Assembly: GCA_002085355.1 (NCBI GenBank)
Contig: NATN01000120.1
Coordinates: forward strand, 1 to 7,773
Source of the DNA: Candidatus Zhuqueibacterota bacterium 4484_87
GTDB taxonomy: Bacteria; Zhuqueibacterota; Zhuqueibacteria; Thermofontimicrobiales; Thermofontimicrobiaceae
DNA: 7,773 nucleotides
Direction: 5' to 3'
In this document: one piece after another, positions 1 through 6,260 of the stretch
Numbering within the stretch: the stretch's first letter is position 1
Layout: each line of letters opens with the position of its first letter
Notes under the pieces: generated by a model
Databases searched by the model: none
What the model was told of the DNA's origin: nothing
Seen by the model: only the letters and a program-made list of their open reading frames with translations
Program-made: the position numbers and the translations under genes

Positions 1-468
1 AAAAACTAATTCGTTTGTCTTTTTACCGCGCGTGAACTGGTATGCGATACGCTCCAATCTGGTTTCTGTAAAAATAAGATCTAATAACATCATTTCATCC
101 GTCATCGACTGAATGTCCCCTAACGGATCGTTTTTTTCCTCAAGGTCGCTCTCAAAATTTCTGATCACAAATGCCAATGCATCCATTGTTTTTATTAAAT
201 TCAACAACTCGGGTGAAAACGTGCCTTCTTTAGCCGATCCGGCAGCCATGCCCACAAAATCGACTATTTCGATAGTGGCAAACGTGGTCTTTTTCGGCTG
301 GTACATTTCCGACAACTTCCTCACGCGCTCATCACCGACCTCAACTATCGCCACATTCGGCTCTGCTTTTGCATTAGAATACGCATTCACCTCTGCTTGC
401 GATTTTGTCAATGCATTAAAAATCGTCGTCTTGCCCGAATTCGGCAAACCTACTAATCCTAACTTCAT
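1..468 (-). CDS. ychF: YchF/OLA1-family ATPase, N-terminal part (3' end outside window)
   Basis: The first 156 codons of a YchF-type (Obg-like ATPase) P-loop protein; the gene runs off the left edge. The protein begins MKLGLVGLPNSGKTTIFNAL, which is the G1 loop of the family (GLPNxGKS/T, residues 7-15). Next come a conserved EPN (36-38), the segment around residues 46-60 (DERVRKL..MYQPKK) that matches the family's DPRL..L....P, and a G3 motif DFVGM at 70-74. Met follows the G3 glycine where most GTPases have Gln, consistent with the hydrophobic-substituted class to which YchF belongs. YchF proteins bind ATP or GTP, associate with ribosomes and are usually about 360 aa. The start is the first ATG after an in-frame TAG; a GAGGAG-like SD lies about 13 nt upstream, rather far. 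The copy is divergent: the usual KGASKGEGLGN stretch after G3 is replaced by AGSAKEGTFSPE. It could be a second, specialised YchF paralog. The C-terminal TGS domain cannot be seen. Confidence 0.9.
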   Translation of the reverse strand, partial: MKLGLVGLPNSGKTTIFNALTKSQAEVNAYSNAKAEPNVAIVEVGDERVRKLSEMYQPKKTTFATIEIVDFVGMAAGSAKEGTFSPELLNLIKTMDALAFVIRNFESDLEEKNDPLGDIQSMTDEMMLLDLIFTETRLERIAYQFTRGKKTNELVF

Positions 469-570
469 CTCGTACTAATTACTCCTCTCACATCTTTTGT
501 TTCATCCAAATTTTTCAATTGTTCCTGCACATTTCTGTGTTTTCAAAGAACATGAAAAATTGATGTTTAT

Positions 571-642
571 TGTTCACAGTTTATAGTTCGGAGTTTATAG
601 TTTTGAGCTCGAAACTCGAAACAAGTAACTCGAAACCCGCAA
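571..642. repeat. Intergenic direct-repeat cluster after the URO-D-like gene
   Basis: The 174-bp spacer between the URO-D-like gene and ychF holds two kinds of short direct repeat. CAGTTTATAGTTCG at 577-590 is followed directly by GAGTTTATAGTTTT at 591-604, a 14-nt unit in tandem. From 606 to 636 the motif CTCGAAAC recurs about three times. The cluster ends one base before the TAG stop codon of the URO-D-like gene. No clear rho-independent terminator is visible in either direction. Low-complexity spacers of this kind are probably dispersed repeats, which cannot be confirmed from one locus. Confidence 0.6.
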
Positions 643-1710
643 CTAATATTTCCCCAATTCCTTCGCCCATTCAATAATTTTCCTGAAATTCTCCAAACTG
701 ACCATTGACGGCACTGAATGATCCGAGGAAAAAATGTAGCCGCCATTTTCTTTCACAACAGGAATCACTCTTTCCATTTCGGCGCGAATTTCATCGGGTT
801 TATCCCATAGCACAGCGTTGATACCTCCGTGCAAAACAAGTTTGTCCCCGAAATCCTTTTTCAATTGCACTGGATCCATTCCCGCTTTTACTTCCAGCGG
901 ATTCAGCGCATCTACACCCATTTCGATGAATTCGGGCACGAACGGATTCACGTTTCCGCAGGAGTGAAGATGCAATTTGACTCCCTTTTCATGCGCCCAA
1001 TCAACTGCGCGTTTGTGGAATGGTTTCAGTACCTCGCGGTAAGTTTTAAGTGAAAAAAATTGATTATTCTTGTATCCCATGTCATCTGGAAAACTTACAC
1101 AATCAAAATGATAGCCCTGATCCCAGATGAAATCGTACATTTTCAAATAAAATTCCAGCAACGTGGAAAAAATATCCCGACACCACTCCGGATCTTCTAA
1201 AAATGCAACCAACATTCGTTCTGTTCCCACAATCCACGAATGCACAATGTCAAATCCGAACCACAAATGCGCTTGTATCCAATAGCCCTCTTTTTGCCAG
1301 CGGGGATAGTTTTTCTTCAAAAAATTCCAATCAATCAAATCCGGCGACGGCTGCAATTTCTGTTTAGCTTTTTCCCAGCAATCCGGTTCCGTGATTTCGT
1401 AATGCAAAAATTCCGGTGTTGAAGCAGCATGTTTCCATTGTCTGAAAACTGTTCCCCAGATATTTTTGTAAATCCCGTATTCATCAGTATCCTCGATGGC
1501 CTCTATTTCGTCCCACGGTCCCGGTTGAATGAAGATATTTCCGACACGGTCCAGATCAAAATATTCCTCAAAGCTGATATCTCTGGGCATGCCTTCTCTG
1601 TGCCAGCGTTCAATTGTTGCATCCCAGGGAGAATCAATGATTGGGATTCTGTCTGCTTCCTGGTGGGCAAACATTCGCGCAAATCTTTCTTTTGATGTCA
1701 GGGGAGCCAT
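643..1710 (-). CDS. URO-D superfamily protein, methyltransferase-like (not HemE)
   Basis: A 355-aa protein with the uroporphyrinogen decarboxylase / MtaA-CmuA TIM-barrel fold. The opening (SKERF..MF.HQEADRIPI) is typical of the non-HemE branch. It lacks the arginine-rich MRQAGR substrate loop of true HemE, so haem synthesis is unlikely. Putative zinc ligands are His249 and Cys251 in LHLHSCGN and His331 in SSDHSVPS; the last sits where MtaA-type enzymes have Cys. Other conserved stretches are FPDDMGYK (207-214), DALNPLE (267-273) and LHGGIN (293-298). Related proteins move methyl groups between corrinoid proteins and thiols or demethylate small methylated compounds, but most members, including this one, have no known substrate. 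The ATG start is preceded by AAGG about 6 nt upstream and by a possible promoter at 1735-1763. The TAG stop abuts a repeat cluster. A cytoplasmic location is inferred, as no signal peptide is seen. Confidence 0.85.
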   Translation of the reverse strand: MAPLTSKERFARMFAHQEADRIPIIDSPWDATIERWHREGMPRDISFEEYFDLDRVGNIFIQPGPWDEIEAIEDTDEYGIYKNIWGTVFRQWKHAASTPEFLHYEITEPDCWEKAKQKLQPSPDLIDWNFLKKNYPRWQKEGYWIQAHLWFGFDIVHSWIVGTERMLVAFLEDPEWCRDIFSTLLEFYLKMYDFIWDQGYHFDCVSFPDDMGYKNNQFFSLKTYREVLKPFHKRAVDWAHEKGVKLHLHSCGNVNPFVPEFIEMGVDALNPLEVKAGMDPVQLKKDFGDKLVLHGGINAVLWDKPDEIRAEMERVIPVVKENGGYIFSSDHSVPSMVSLENFRKIIEWAKELGKY

Positions 1711-1734
1711 ATTCGACCTTTTTGGTTCATAAAA

Positions 1735-1763
1735 ATTCTATCCACCAACTTCACCAATGCAAA
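1735..1763 (-). promoter_or_regulatory. Possible sigma70-like promoter for the URO-D-like gene
   Basis: On the minus strand, TTTGCA (1758-1763) and TAGAAT (1735-1740) are separated by 17 nt. The -10 matches 5 of 6 consensus bases and the -35 matches 4 of 6. It would start transcription about 15-20 nt before the ATG at 1710, just ahead of the AAGG ribosome site. The match is by eye in AT-rich DNA, so a chance occurrence is possible. Confidence 0.3.
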
Positions 1764-1819
1764 AAATTGTGTTTGGTAATGTATGAATTATCAGAGAAAT
1801 ATTCAACTAAAAATTTCAG

Positions 1820-2605
1820 CTATTCCAATTCTTCATAGGCTTTTTGTACGGCTTCTGCCCCATAAATTCGTTCAAGGCGGCGAACGATGAAATGTCCCCG
1901 CGCCATTTTCTGAAAATGATCGATAAAAAGCGTGTTGACTGTTGCCCCGCCGACTGCTCCGACAAGCGGGATTGCCATGGCAGCAACTTTTTCAGAGACA
2001 ACCGTTCCAAATCTGGAAGCAATCGCGGAAATTAGTCTCACTAAAGCCGGAGCACTCTCTTGAGCAGTTCCCGTTTGTGCGATAAAACTGGCTGCGTCGG
2101 TCACAAGTTTGGACAAAGTCAGCCGCACTGCATAATACCCTGTTTCTGCTGCATCATCTTGGGTTGACTTTCCCCCCAAGGCAAAGACCTCAAGGCAACT
2201 CAACTTTGATTCAATTTGATTAAGATCTTCGCCTTCACTGCGAGCGATATCGGCAATGGATCTGAGCATTATAACCGTGGAGACCGGCAGTTCCACGGTA
2301 AGGCCTGAAATGCCAAAAGCACCGCCGAGCGCCCCGCTTGTTCCGACTGCAATTTTGTGAAAAAATTCCGAAGCCAACCGCGGTTTTCCCAATGACGCTA
2401 CGGCAAAATGTAATCCTTTTTCCAGTGAATTTTTCGTTGCGATATTGACGATTCGTACCCAATTATTCGGCAAAAGCCGAAATCCCCGCTCGATTGGTTT
2501 TGCCAGCGCATCTGTCAATCTCGCTGCCAAGCCAGGATTTTCAAGTAATTGCTTGGCGAATTGAAGGTCGAGCAGGTCATTTTCTGTCAGTTTATTTTTT
2601 CTCAT
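1820..2605 (-). CDS. EcsC family protein
   Basis: A 261-aa protein of the EcsC family, named after a Bacillus protein encoded with the EcsAB ABC transporter; its biochemical role is not established. Family features seen are a Gly/Ala-rich hydrophobic stretch around residues 87-112 (TSGALGGAFGISGLTVELPVS) leading into MLRSIADIARSEGEDL, an EVFALGG motif near 139-145, and a second Gly-rich hydrophobic segment near 208-223 (AAMAIPLVGAVGGATVN) followed by FIDHFQKMARGHFIVRRLE. The two hydrophobic segments suggest membrane association without a clear signal peptide. I chose the ATG at 2605 because GGA lies 6 nt upstream; an in-frame ATG at 2638 would add 11 residues but has no ribosome site. The gene stands alone, with no transporter genes beside it. 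It is the one gene here with no recognisable repeat after its stop codon. Confidence 0.85.
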   Translation of the reverse strand: MRKNKLTENDLLDLQFAKQLLENPGLAARLTDALAKPIERGFRLLPNNWVRIVNIATKNSLEKGLHFAVASLGKPRLASEFFHKIAVGTSGALGGAFGISGLTVELPVSTVIMLRSIADIARSEGEDLNQIESKLSCLEVFALGGKSTQDDAAETGYYAVRLTLSKLVTDAASFIAQTGTAQESAPALVRLISAIASRFGTVVSEKVAAMAIPLVGAVGGATVNTLFIDHFQKMARGHFIVRRLERIYGAEAVQKAYEELE

Positions 2606-2718
2606 AATTTTCCGATTTTTTTTTGAATTAAGAAGCATACAAGAAATTCACTTTAAATCTGTTTTTTGCATACTGATTATTTGGGATACGAACAAATAGC
2701 TAAAATCACACAAAGAAA

Positions 2719-2757
2719 ATCAGTGTTAATCCGTCTAATCCGCGTGTATCCGCGTGC
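2719..2757 (+). repeat. ATCCG modular repeat, single 39-nt arm (copy 1)
   Basis: One arm with the layout ATCAG-N5-ATCCG-N4-ATCCG-N5-ATCCG-N5, ending GCGTGC followed by TATT. It lies 18 nt beyond the TAA stop of RNase Z in the direction of transcription. No opposing arm is found on the low-coordinate side, so it cannot form the hairpin of the full copies. It matches the single arm at 3809-3847 at about 34 of 39 positions by eye, including the shared ATCAG variant of the first pentamer. Confidence 0.8.
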
Positions 2758-2775
2758 TATTCAATGTTGCCATAT

Positions 2776-3699
2776 TTACTTTACCAATCGCTTACTCCTC
2801 GGCAAATCAAAACGCTGCAAATCTTCCAACGCAGTGACCTGGTTAAACTCCTGCTCAGCTTCACGAACAAAATCCCCGCTGTCAGAGTAAATTTGAGAGA
2901 AATGAGTCAGATATAATTTTCTCACTCCGGCAAGGCGCGCCAATTTACCGGACTGCGCTGCGGTCAAATGTCCGAATTTCCCCGCCATGTCTTCCCTGTC
3001 GCTCATATAAGTGGCTTCGCACAGGAGCACATCGGAATCAGCCGCTAAATCAACTGCCTGCTGACAAAATCGCGTGTCCAGAATATAAGTAAATGAACTC
3101 CCCCGTTTCCGGGTCACGAAATCTTTCAGAAAATAGTTATTTCCGTCAACGGATATTTTTCCCGCATCTTTAAATTTCCCGATCAACCCGCCGCGGATAT
3201 TTGCTTTTTCAAGCCGTTCAGGGATAAAATTGATAGTTTCTTTTTCCTGAATTCGATAGCCCACTGAGTCCACTGTATGATCTAATAATTGGGCTTTGAA
3301 AATTAATTTATCGCTTTCAAATATAACACCCGATTTTTCAATCGGATGGGGAATTAATTTTTGCTTTGCTTGAAAAATTGCCGCTTGAACTAATCGCCGG
3401 TAAAAAATTTCTCCTGAAGCAGGAAAAAACACGTGGATAGGATGCTGAACTTCATCCAGAGAAATCCGTTGGACAACGCCGGGCAACCCCAGACAATGAT
3501 CGCCGTGAAAGTGGCTGATGAAAATTTTCGTAATCTGCGATGCTGCAACTCCGGCAAGGGTCATTTGACGCTGTGTGCCCTCGCCCGGATCAAACAAAAA
3601 TCCTTCGTCATCCCATTTCACGAAATAACCGTTATGATTTCTCTGGCGAGTGGGAACCTGACAGGCAGTCCCCAAAACGATCAGTTGACGAGCAGACAC
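2776..3699 (-). CDS. rnz: Ribonuclease Z (tRNA 3' endonuclease), GTG start
   Basis: Zinc-dependent endonuclease of the metallo-beta-lactamase fold that removes 3' trailers from tRNA precursors. With the GTG start at 3699 it is 307 aa, the usual length of the short bacterial form. The residues fall at almost the same positions as in Bacillus RNase Z: HFHGDH at 63-68 (His63, His65, Asp67, His68), His141 in LLDHTVDSVGY, Asp208 in YILDTRF, His244 in FGHLTAAQSG and His266 in YLTHFSQIY. The N-terminus carries LGTACQVPTRQRN and DPGEGTQRQM, and the flexible-arm region contains GGLIGKFKD. The GTG is preceded by AGAGG with 6-nt spacing. A longer frame from a TTG at 3771 would add 24 residues without family support or an SD. 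The leader holds a start-stop ATGTAA. Cytoplasmic; translated alone. Confidence 0.95.
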   Translation of the reverse strand: MSARQLIVLGTACQVPTRQRNHNGYFVKWDDEGFLFDPGEGTQRQMTLAGVAASQITKIFISHFHGDHCLGLPGVVQRISLDEVQHPIHVFFPASGEIFYRRLVQAAIFQAKQKLIPHPIEKSGVIFESDKLIFKAQLLDHTVDSVGYRIQEKETINFIPERLEKANIRGGLIGKFKDAGKISVDGNNYFLKDFVTRKRGSSFTYILDTRFCQQAVDLAADSDVLLCEATYMSDREDMAGKFGHLTAAQSGKLARLAGVRKLYLTHFSQIYSDSGDFVREAEQEFNQVTALEDLQRFDLPRSKRLVK

Positions 3700-3704
3700 A
3701 GGCG

Positions 3705-3710
3705 TCCTCT
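3705..3710 (-). promoter_or_regulatory. Shine-Dalgarno site that fixes the GTG start of RNase Z
   Basis: On the minus strand AGAGGA occupies these positions and its GAGG core is 6 nt from the GTG at 3699. The resulting protein length and active-site numbering match the family, so this site decides against the upstream TTG at 3771. Confidence 0.75.
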
Positions 3711-3737
3711 TTTTTAATTTTGAAAGGAGAACTTCAA

Positions 3738-3754
3738 TTACATTGTTAGCCTCC
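3738..3754 (-). promoter_or_regulatory. SD plus start-stop (ATGTAA) in the RNase Z leader
   Basis: On the minus strand GGAGG (3750-3754) is followed after 6 nt by ATG (3741-3743), which is directly followed by TAA (3738-3740). It lies about 40 nt upstream of the real GTG start and out of frame with it. A strong ribosome site serving a one-codon reading frame could hold ribosomes in the leader, or could be chance. Confidence 0.35.
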
Positions 3755-3808
3755 AAGACTCGAAGGCGCAAACTTATTTTCTCAAATGATTCTAAACAAT
3801 CTAAAAAA

Positions 3809-3847
3809 ATCAGCGCAAATCCGTCTAATCCGCGTGCATCCGCGTTC
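3809..3847 (+). repeat. ATCCG modular repeat, single 39-nt arm (copy 2)
   Basis: The same layout as the other single arm: ATCAG-N5-ATCCG-N4-ATCCG-N5-ATCCG-N5, ending GCGTTC then TATTT. It lies 43 nt past the TGA stop of the LOG-family gene, with a second, different repeat-like stretch (3860-3890) in between. No opposing arm is present. Confidence 0.8.
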
Positions 3848-3859
3848 TATTTAATTTCT

Positions 3860-3890
3860 TTCTCTGTGAATTTCGTACTTCCGTGGAGAT
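3860..3890. repeat. CTCTGTG/CCGTGGAG-type short intergenic element
   Basis: Between the stop of the LOG gene and the ATCCG arm is a stretch reading, on the minus strand, CTCCACGGAAG ... CACAGAG. It resembles the element at 6207-6235 (CTCTCACGGAG ... AAAGCCGTAGAG), which is also just after a stop codon. The similarity is partial and judged by eye, so a common origin is uncertain. Confidence 0.35.
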
Positions 3891-4469
3891 TCAAATCGAA
3901 GCAAAATGCACCGCATCCTCATGCCACGGCGGCGCAGAATCGATGGCAGAGATGACCTCCGAAGGTTCCGAAACTACTGACCAAAGCGCGCGATGTCTCT
4001 CATCCATAAATTTCTCCGCGATGCAATTTTCAAAAAATTTAACCAACGGATCGAAAAAATTGCGCGTGTTCACTAAAATGATAGGATTCAAATAAAACCC
4101 CAATCTTTTCCAGGTCAACGCCTCAAAAAGTTCTTCCATGGTGCCCGTCGCTCCCGGCAAAGCCACAACTGCCTCTGTGCCTTCGATCAATTTTTTGCGC
4201 CGTTCCTGCATATCATTGACCACAATCAATTCCGTGATGTTATTATTTCCCCATTCCAACTTCATCATAAAATCAGGAATAATCCCGATTACCGTACCGC
4301 CTTCAGAGAGAGCGCCTTCTGCCAATGCGCCCATGGAACCAACGGATCCGCCGCCGTAAACGATTGCGATGTCATTTTGAGCGAAAATTTTTCCCAATTC
4401 CCGCGCCGAATCAAGAAAAGCCGGATCAATCTGCCGGCTGGAAGCACAATAGACGCACACTTTTTTCAT
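3891..4469 (-). CDS. LOG/TIGR00730 family Rossmann-fold protein (putative nucleoside 5'-monophosphate phosphoribohydrolase)
   Basis: A 192-aa protein of the LOG / 'lysine decarboxylase-like' family, the usual length for the short bacterial form. Characterised members cleave the N-glycosidic bond of cytokinin ribotides or AMP, releasing the base and ribose 5-phosphate. Visible motifs are the N-terminal strand VCVYCASS (4-11), the nucleotide-binding GGGSVGSMG (39-47), MQERRKKL (87-94) with the candidate catalytic arginine, and LPGATGTMEELFEALTW (104-120) with the catalytic glutamate at 112/113. Normally the last motif is PGGxGTxEE; here the second glycine is alanine. In the first motif, the usual GLMG is GSMG. 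The ATG is preceded by GAGGTGAT, a near-perfect complement of the 16S 3' end, suggesting efficient translation. The older name 'lysine decarboxylase' for this family is not supported. The gene appears monocistronic, with repeats on both sides. Confidence 0.9.
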   Translation of the reverse strand: MKKVCVYCASSRQIDPAFLDSARELGKIFAQNDIAIVYGGGSVGSMGALAEGALSEGGTVIGIIPDFMMKLEWGNNNITELIVVNDMQERRKKLIEGTEAVVALPGATGTMEELFEALTWKRLGFYLNPIILVNTRNFFDPLVKFFENCIAEKFMDERHRALWSVVSEPSEVISAIDSAPPWHEDAVHFASI

Positions 4470-4471
4470 AA

Positions 4472-4479
4472 ATCACCTC
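4472..4479 (-). promoter_or_regulatory. Strong Shine-Dalgarno site of the LOG-family gene
   Basis: GAGGTGAT on the minus strand, with the GAGG core 6 nt from the ATG at 4469, matches the extended anti-SD complement. It is the best ribosome site in the window and supports this start. Confidence 0.75.
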
Positions 4480-4524
4480 GATTTATTTTCAATGGAAATT
4501 TAATTCACAATTATTCAGAAAATG

Positions 4525-4605
4525 GGACACGGATGCACGCGGATTTAACAGATTTTCGCGGATAAAAATCCGTGTTAATCCGCCTAACTCGTGTCATCCG
4601 CGTGC
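4525..4605. repeat. ATCCG modular repeat, full palindrome (copy 3)
   Basis: A 39-nt left arm (4525-4563), an AAAA loop (4564-4567) and a 38-nt right arm (4568-4605). Reverse-complemented, the left arm has four pentamers (ATCCG, ATCTG, ATCCG, ATCCG) spaced as in the right arm, whose third pentamer has drifted to ACTCG. In RNA it would form a long imperfect hairpin with an A- or U-rich tetraloop. The right end merges with the neighbouring gene: base 4605 is the last G of that gene's TAG stop codon when read on the minus strand. There is no U-tract, so it is not a standard rho-independent terminator. Confidence 0.8.
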
Positions 4606-5348
4606 TATTTTGGTTTAGATTCTTCTAAGCTGCTCGCCTCTGTCGGAAATTGCTCTCGCAAATAAGGATTGTACGGCGCTCTCCGTCCGGGGCAATTTTC
4701 CCTCGGGCACAATTGGCAGGTGATATATTCTATCCCCTGGGCAAAGCAGATACCTGAAATTGTTTTATTGGGAACCATCAGAAAGCTCTCAGTCAGTGCA
4801 ACATCGATTGATTTTTCTGCATCCCCGAACAATGAAAACAGCAGCTTTTGTTGTTCGATAGGCCAGACCTCGCGCGTTCCCGACCCCGGACTCATTGAAG
4901 GAAGCTGGTTCAAGCCGTATTTTCCTTTTATTTCAGCAAAAAGAAAATCGAGCGCCTGCTCCAGCGCCATTTCTTTGATCGAATCTATCCAGAACTGCTT
5001 TAGCATATCGCCATCATTTTCAAAAATCTGATCGACCTCAATCCCGCAGGTCGCGATATAGGCAAAAACTCTTTCGACTTCCTTCACATTTTGACTTAAA
5101 ATTTTACTTTCAAATTTTTGTCCCCCAAAAGTCACAGAACCTTCATCCCGATCTTCAATGTAGCAAACGCGATAAATCGCCTTGGGCTTGATAATTTTTG
5201 CTACCTGATTTGCCACAGACAGCAATTCCGGAAAAAGCGGGTGGGATGCTTCCATCCGCAATTCCTGCAATAATTTTTTCTCATCAAGATCAAAAGGAAT
5301 ATCATCGAAAATAATCACATGGCTGCCGTGGTTCGTCTCTTTCTTCAT
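4605..5348 (-). CDS. Stand-alone methionine-synthase-activation-domain-like protein with C-terminal Cys cluster
   Basis: A 247-aa protein resembling the C-terminal reactivation domain of B12-dependent methionine synthase (MetH), here without the homocysteine, folate and cobalamin modules. The match lies in residues 90-200: VERVFAYIATCG, the helix WIDSIKEMALEQALDFLF, then SMSPGSGTREVWPIEQQKLLFSLFG and I.VALTESFLMVPNKTISGI. In MetH the SPG.. segment binds SAM for reductive remethylation of cob(II)alamin; here the tyrosine of PGY is serine (PGS, 154-156). Unlike MetH, it ends with CQLCPRENCPGRR (Cys211, Cys214, Cys219), a possible metal or Fe-S site. Proteins of this type are often found near corrinoid methyltransferases, so a role in reactivating a corrinoid protein is a reasonable inference but unproven. 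Its ATG overlaps the stop of the PHP gene (ATGA), implying translational coupling. Its TAG stop uses the edge of the adjacent palindrome, and the acidic/Lys tail (SSLEESKPK) looks poorly structured. Confidence 0.8.
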   Translation of the reverse strand: MKKETNHGSHVIIFDDIPFDLDEKKLLQELRMEASHPLFPELLSVANQVAKIIKPKAIYRVCYIEDRDEGSVTFGGQKFESKILSQNVKEVERVFAYIATCGIEVDQIFENDGDMLKQFWIDSIKEMALEQALDFLFAEIKGKYGLNQLPSMSPGSGTREVWPIEQQKLLFSLFGDAEKSIDVALTESFLMVPNKTISGICFAQGIEYITCQLCPRENCPGRRAPYNPYLREQFPTEASSLEESKPK

Positions 5349-6097
5349 ACGCTGACTTTCTCGCTCAGAATAGTCTCAATTTGCAATTCCATCACCCGCG
5401 GTTCTTCAATTCCAGACAGAGTGTGGGCATCAGTGCCGAAGAGAAATTTTACGCCCATCTCATTTCCGATTTGCCAAAATCGTCTGGCGAAAGACGGATC
5501 AGCAAAAATTGTGCGATAGTTCAGTTCCCAGCTCACATTGTATTCATTGCTCAGCATGAAGATATCCGCCAGTTCCGCGTCCCTGATAGCCTGCGTCACT
5601 TTTGTGTAATCAGCCACTTTCTTTTTCAAATAGTTCGCCACAAAAGGATGCGCAATGCAATGCGCCAAACCAGACTGCACTACTGCGCGCGTACTTTCGA
5701 GCAAATGTTCAGCATAAGCGCGCGCTGAAGACGAGCGCGGGTGCTCCCAGAATGGCAGATGATAATGATTCACAGCAAATAGCCGAAACTTGATTTTTTT
5801 CATCTCATCTTCGGAAAGCAAATATTTTCCCACACCAAAAGCGGAAAGCTCCGCGCCGACGATGATTTCCGGCACCTCCTGCAGTTGGCACGCCCTCACT
5901 TCACGCAACAATTCCTCCTGCTGCTGCAAAAAATTCTCTGCGTTGTCATGATCATGATCAACCAGCGCAATTTTCCTCAAACCGAGCTGCCGCGCACGGG
6001 AAACAATTTGCGAAACTGTCATTTGATGCGACGCGCATTTGGAATAGCGAGTGTGAATGTGATTATTTTCCCTGAGCAATTCTGACAATAAATACAT
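5345..6097 (-). CDS. PHP-domain metallohydrolase
   Basis: A 250-aa PHP (polymerase and histidinol phosphatase) fold protein, probably a phosphoesterase with two or three metal ions. From the ATG at 6097 the motifs are NHIHTRYS (His13, His15), ALVDHDH (Asp47, His48), GAELSAFG (Glu83), VNHYH (His111, His113), AHPF (His150), SNEYN (184-188) and FGTDAH (Asp223, His225), in the normal family order. The substrate cannot be named: the family includes RNA/DNA 3' trimming phosphatases, histidinol-phosphate phosphatases and nucleotide hydrolases. A TTG at 6115 would add six residues; neither start has a strong SD, so the start is uncertain. The last bases overlap the next gene by 4 bp (5345-5348), so the two products are made from one message. 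The gene follows a 163-bp spacer after ssnA and may begin a two-gene operon. Confidence 0.85.
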   Translation of the reverse strand: MYLLSELLRENNHIHTRYSKCASHQMTVSQIVSRARQLGLRKIALVDHDHDNAENFLQQQEELLREVRACQLQEVPEIIVGAELSAFGVGKYLLSEDEMKKIKFRLFAVNHYHLPFWEHPRSSSARAYAEHLLESTRAVVQSGLAHCIAHPFVANYLKKKVADYTKVTQAIRDAELADIFMLSNEYNVSWELNYRTIFADPSFARRFWQIGNEMGVKFLFGTDAHTLSGIEEPRVMELQIETILSEKVSV

Positions 6098-6206
6098 GCA
6101 AAATACCAATTTCAACTAAATCATTAACCTTTTGCAAACTCGAAAAACCATGAAGATCGAAATTCGACCTTTTAAAAGCTCCAAATCTCTGAAAGATTTT
6201 TAATGT

Positions 6207-6235
6207 ACTCTACGGCTTTGTGGCTCCGTGAGAGT
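6207..6235. repeat. Hairpin/repeat element downstream of ssnA-like gene
   Basis: ACTCTACGG (6207-6215) pairs with CCGTGAGAGT (6226-6235) with one bulged base, around a 10-nt loop. It lies 26-54 nt past the TGA of the ssnA-like gene in the direction of transcription and is not followed by a U-tract on that strand. Its sequence resembles the element at 3860-3890 and the class of 'CTCTGTGxCTCCGTG' intergenic repeats common in environmental genomes. It may be a repeat with 3'-end function rather than a classical terminator. Confidence 0.4.
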
Positions 6236-6260
6236 TTAATCTTTACAAAAGTCAAGCAAA

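Noticed and set aside
113..478. Plus-strand open frame of 121 codons at the left end
   Set aside because: It is the complement of the YchF coding sequence, whose minus-strand translation has clear family motifs.
643..1710. hemE (uroporphyrinogen decarboxylase)
   Set aside because: The N-terminal arginine-containing substrate loop of HemE is missing and the protein carries an HxC zinc motif of the methyltransferase-like branch.
3700..3771. N-terminal extension of RNase Z from a TTG at 3771
   Set aside because: There is no SD, and the 24 extra residues do not belong to the family; the GTG at 3699 gives standard length and active-site numbering.
4525..4605. Classical rho-independent terminator
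   Set aside because: The stem is long and imperfect and no U-tract follows it on the transcribed strand.
6183..6200. AAATCT-CTGAA-AGATTT hairpin followed by a few T on the plus strand
   Set aside because: The T-run is on the plus strand, where no gene ends; on the minus strand no U-tract follows, and the stem has almost no GC.
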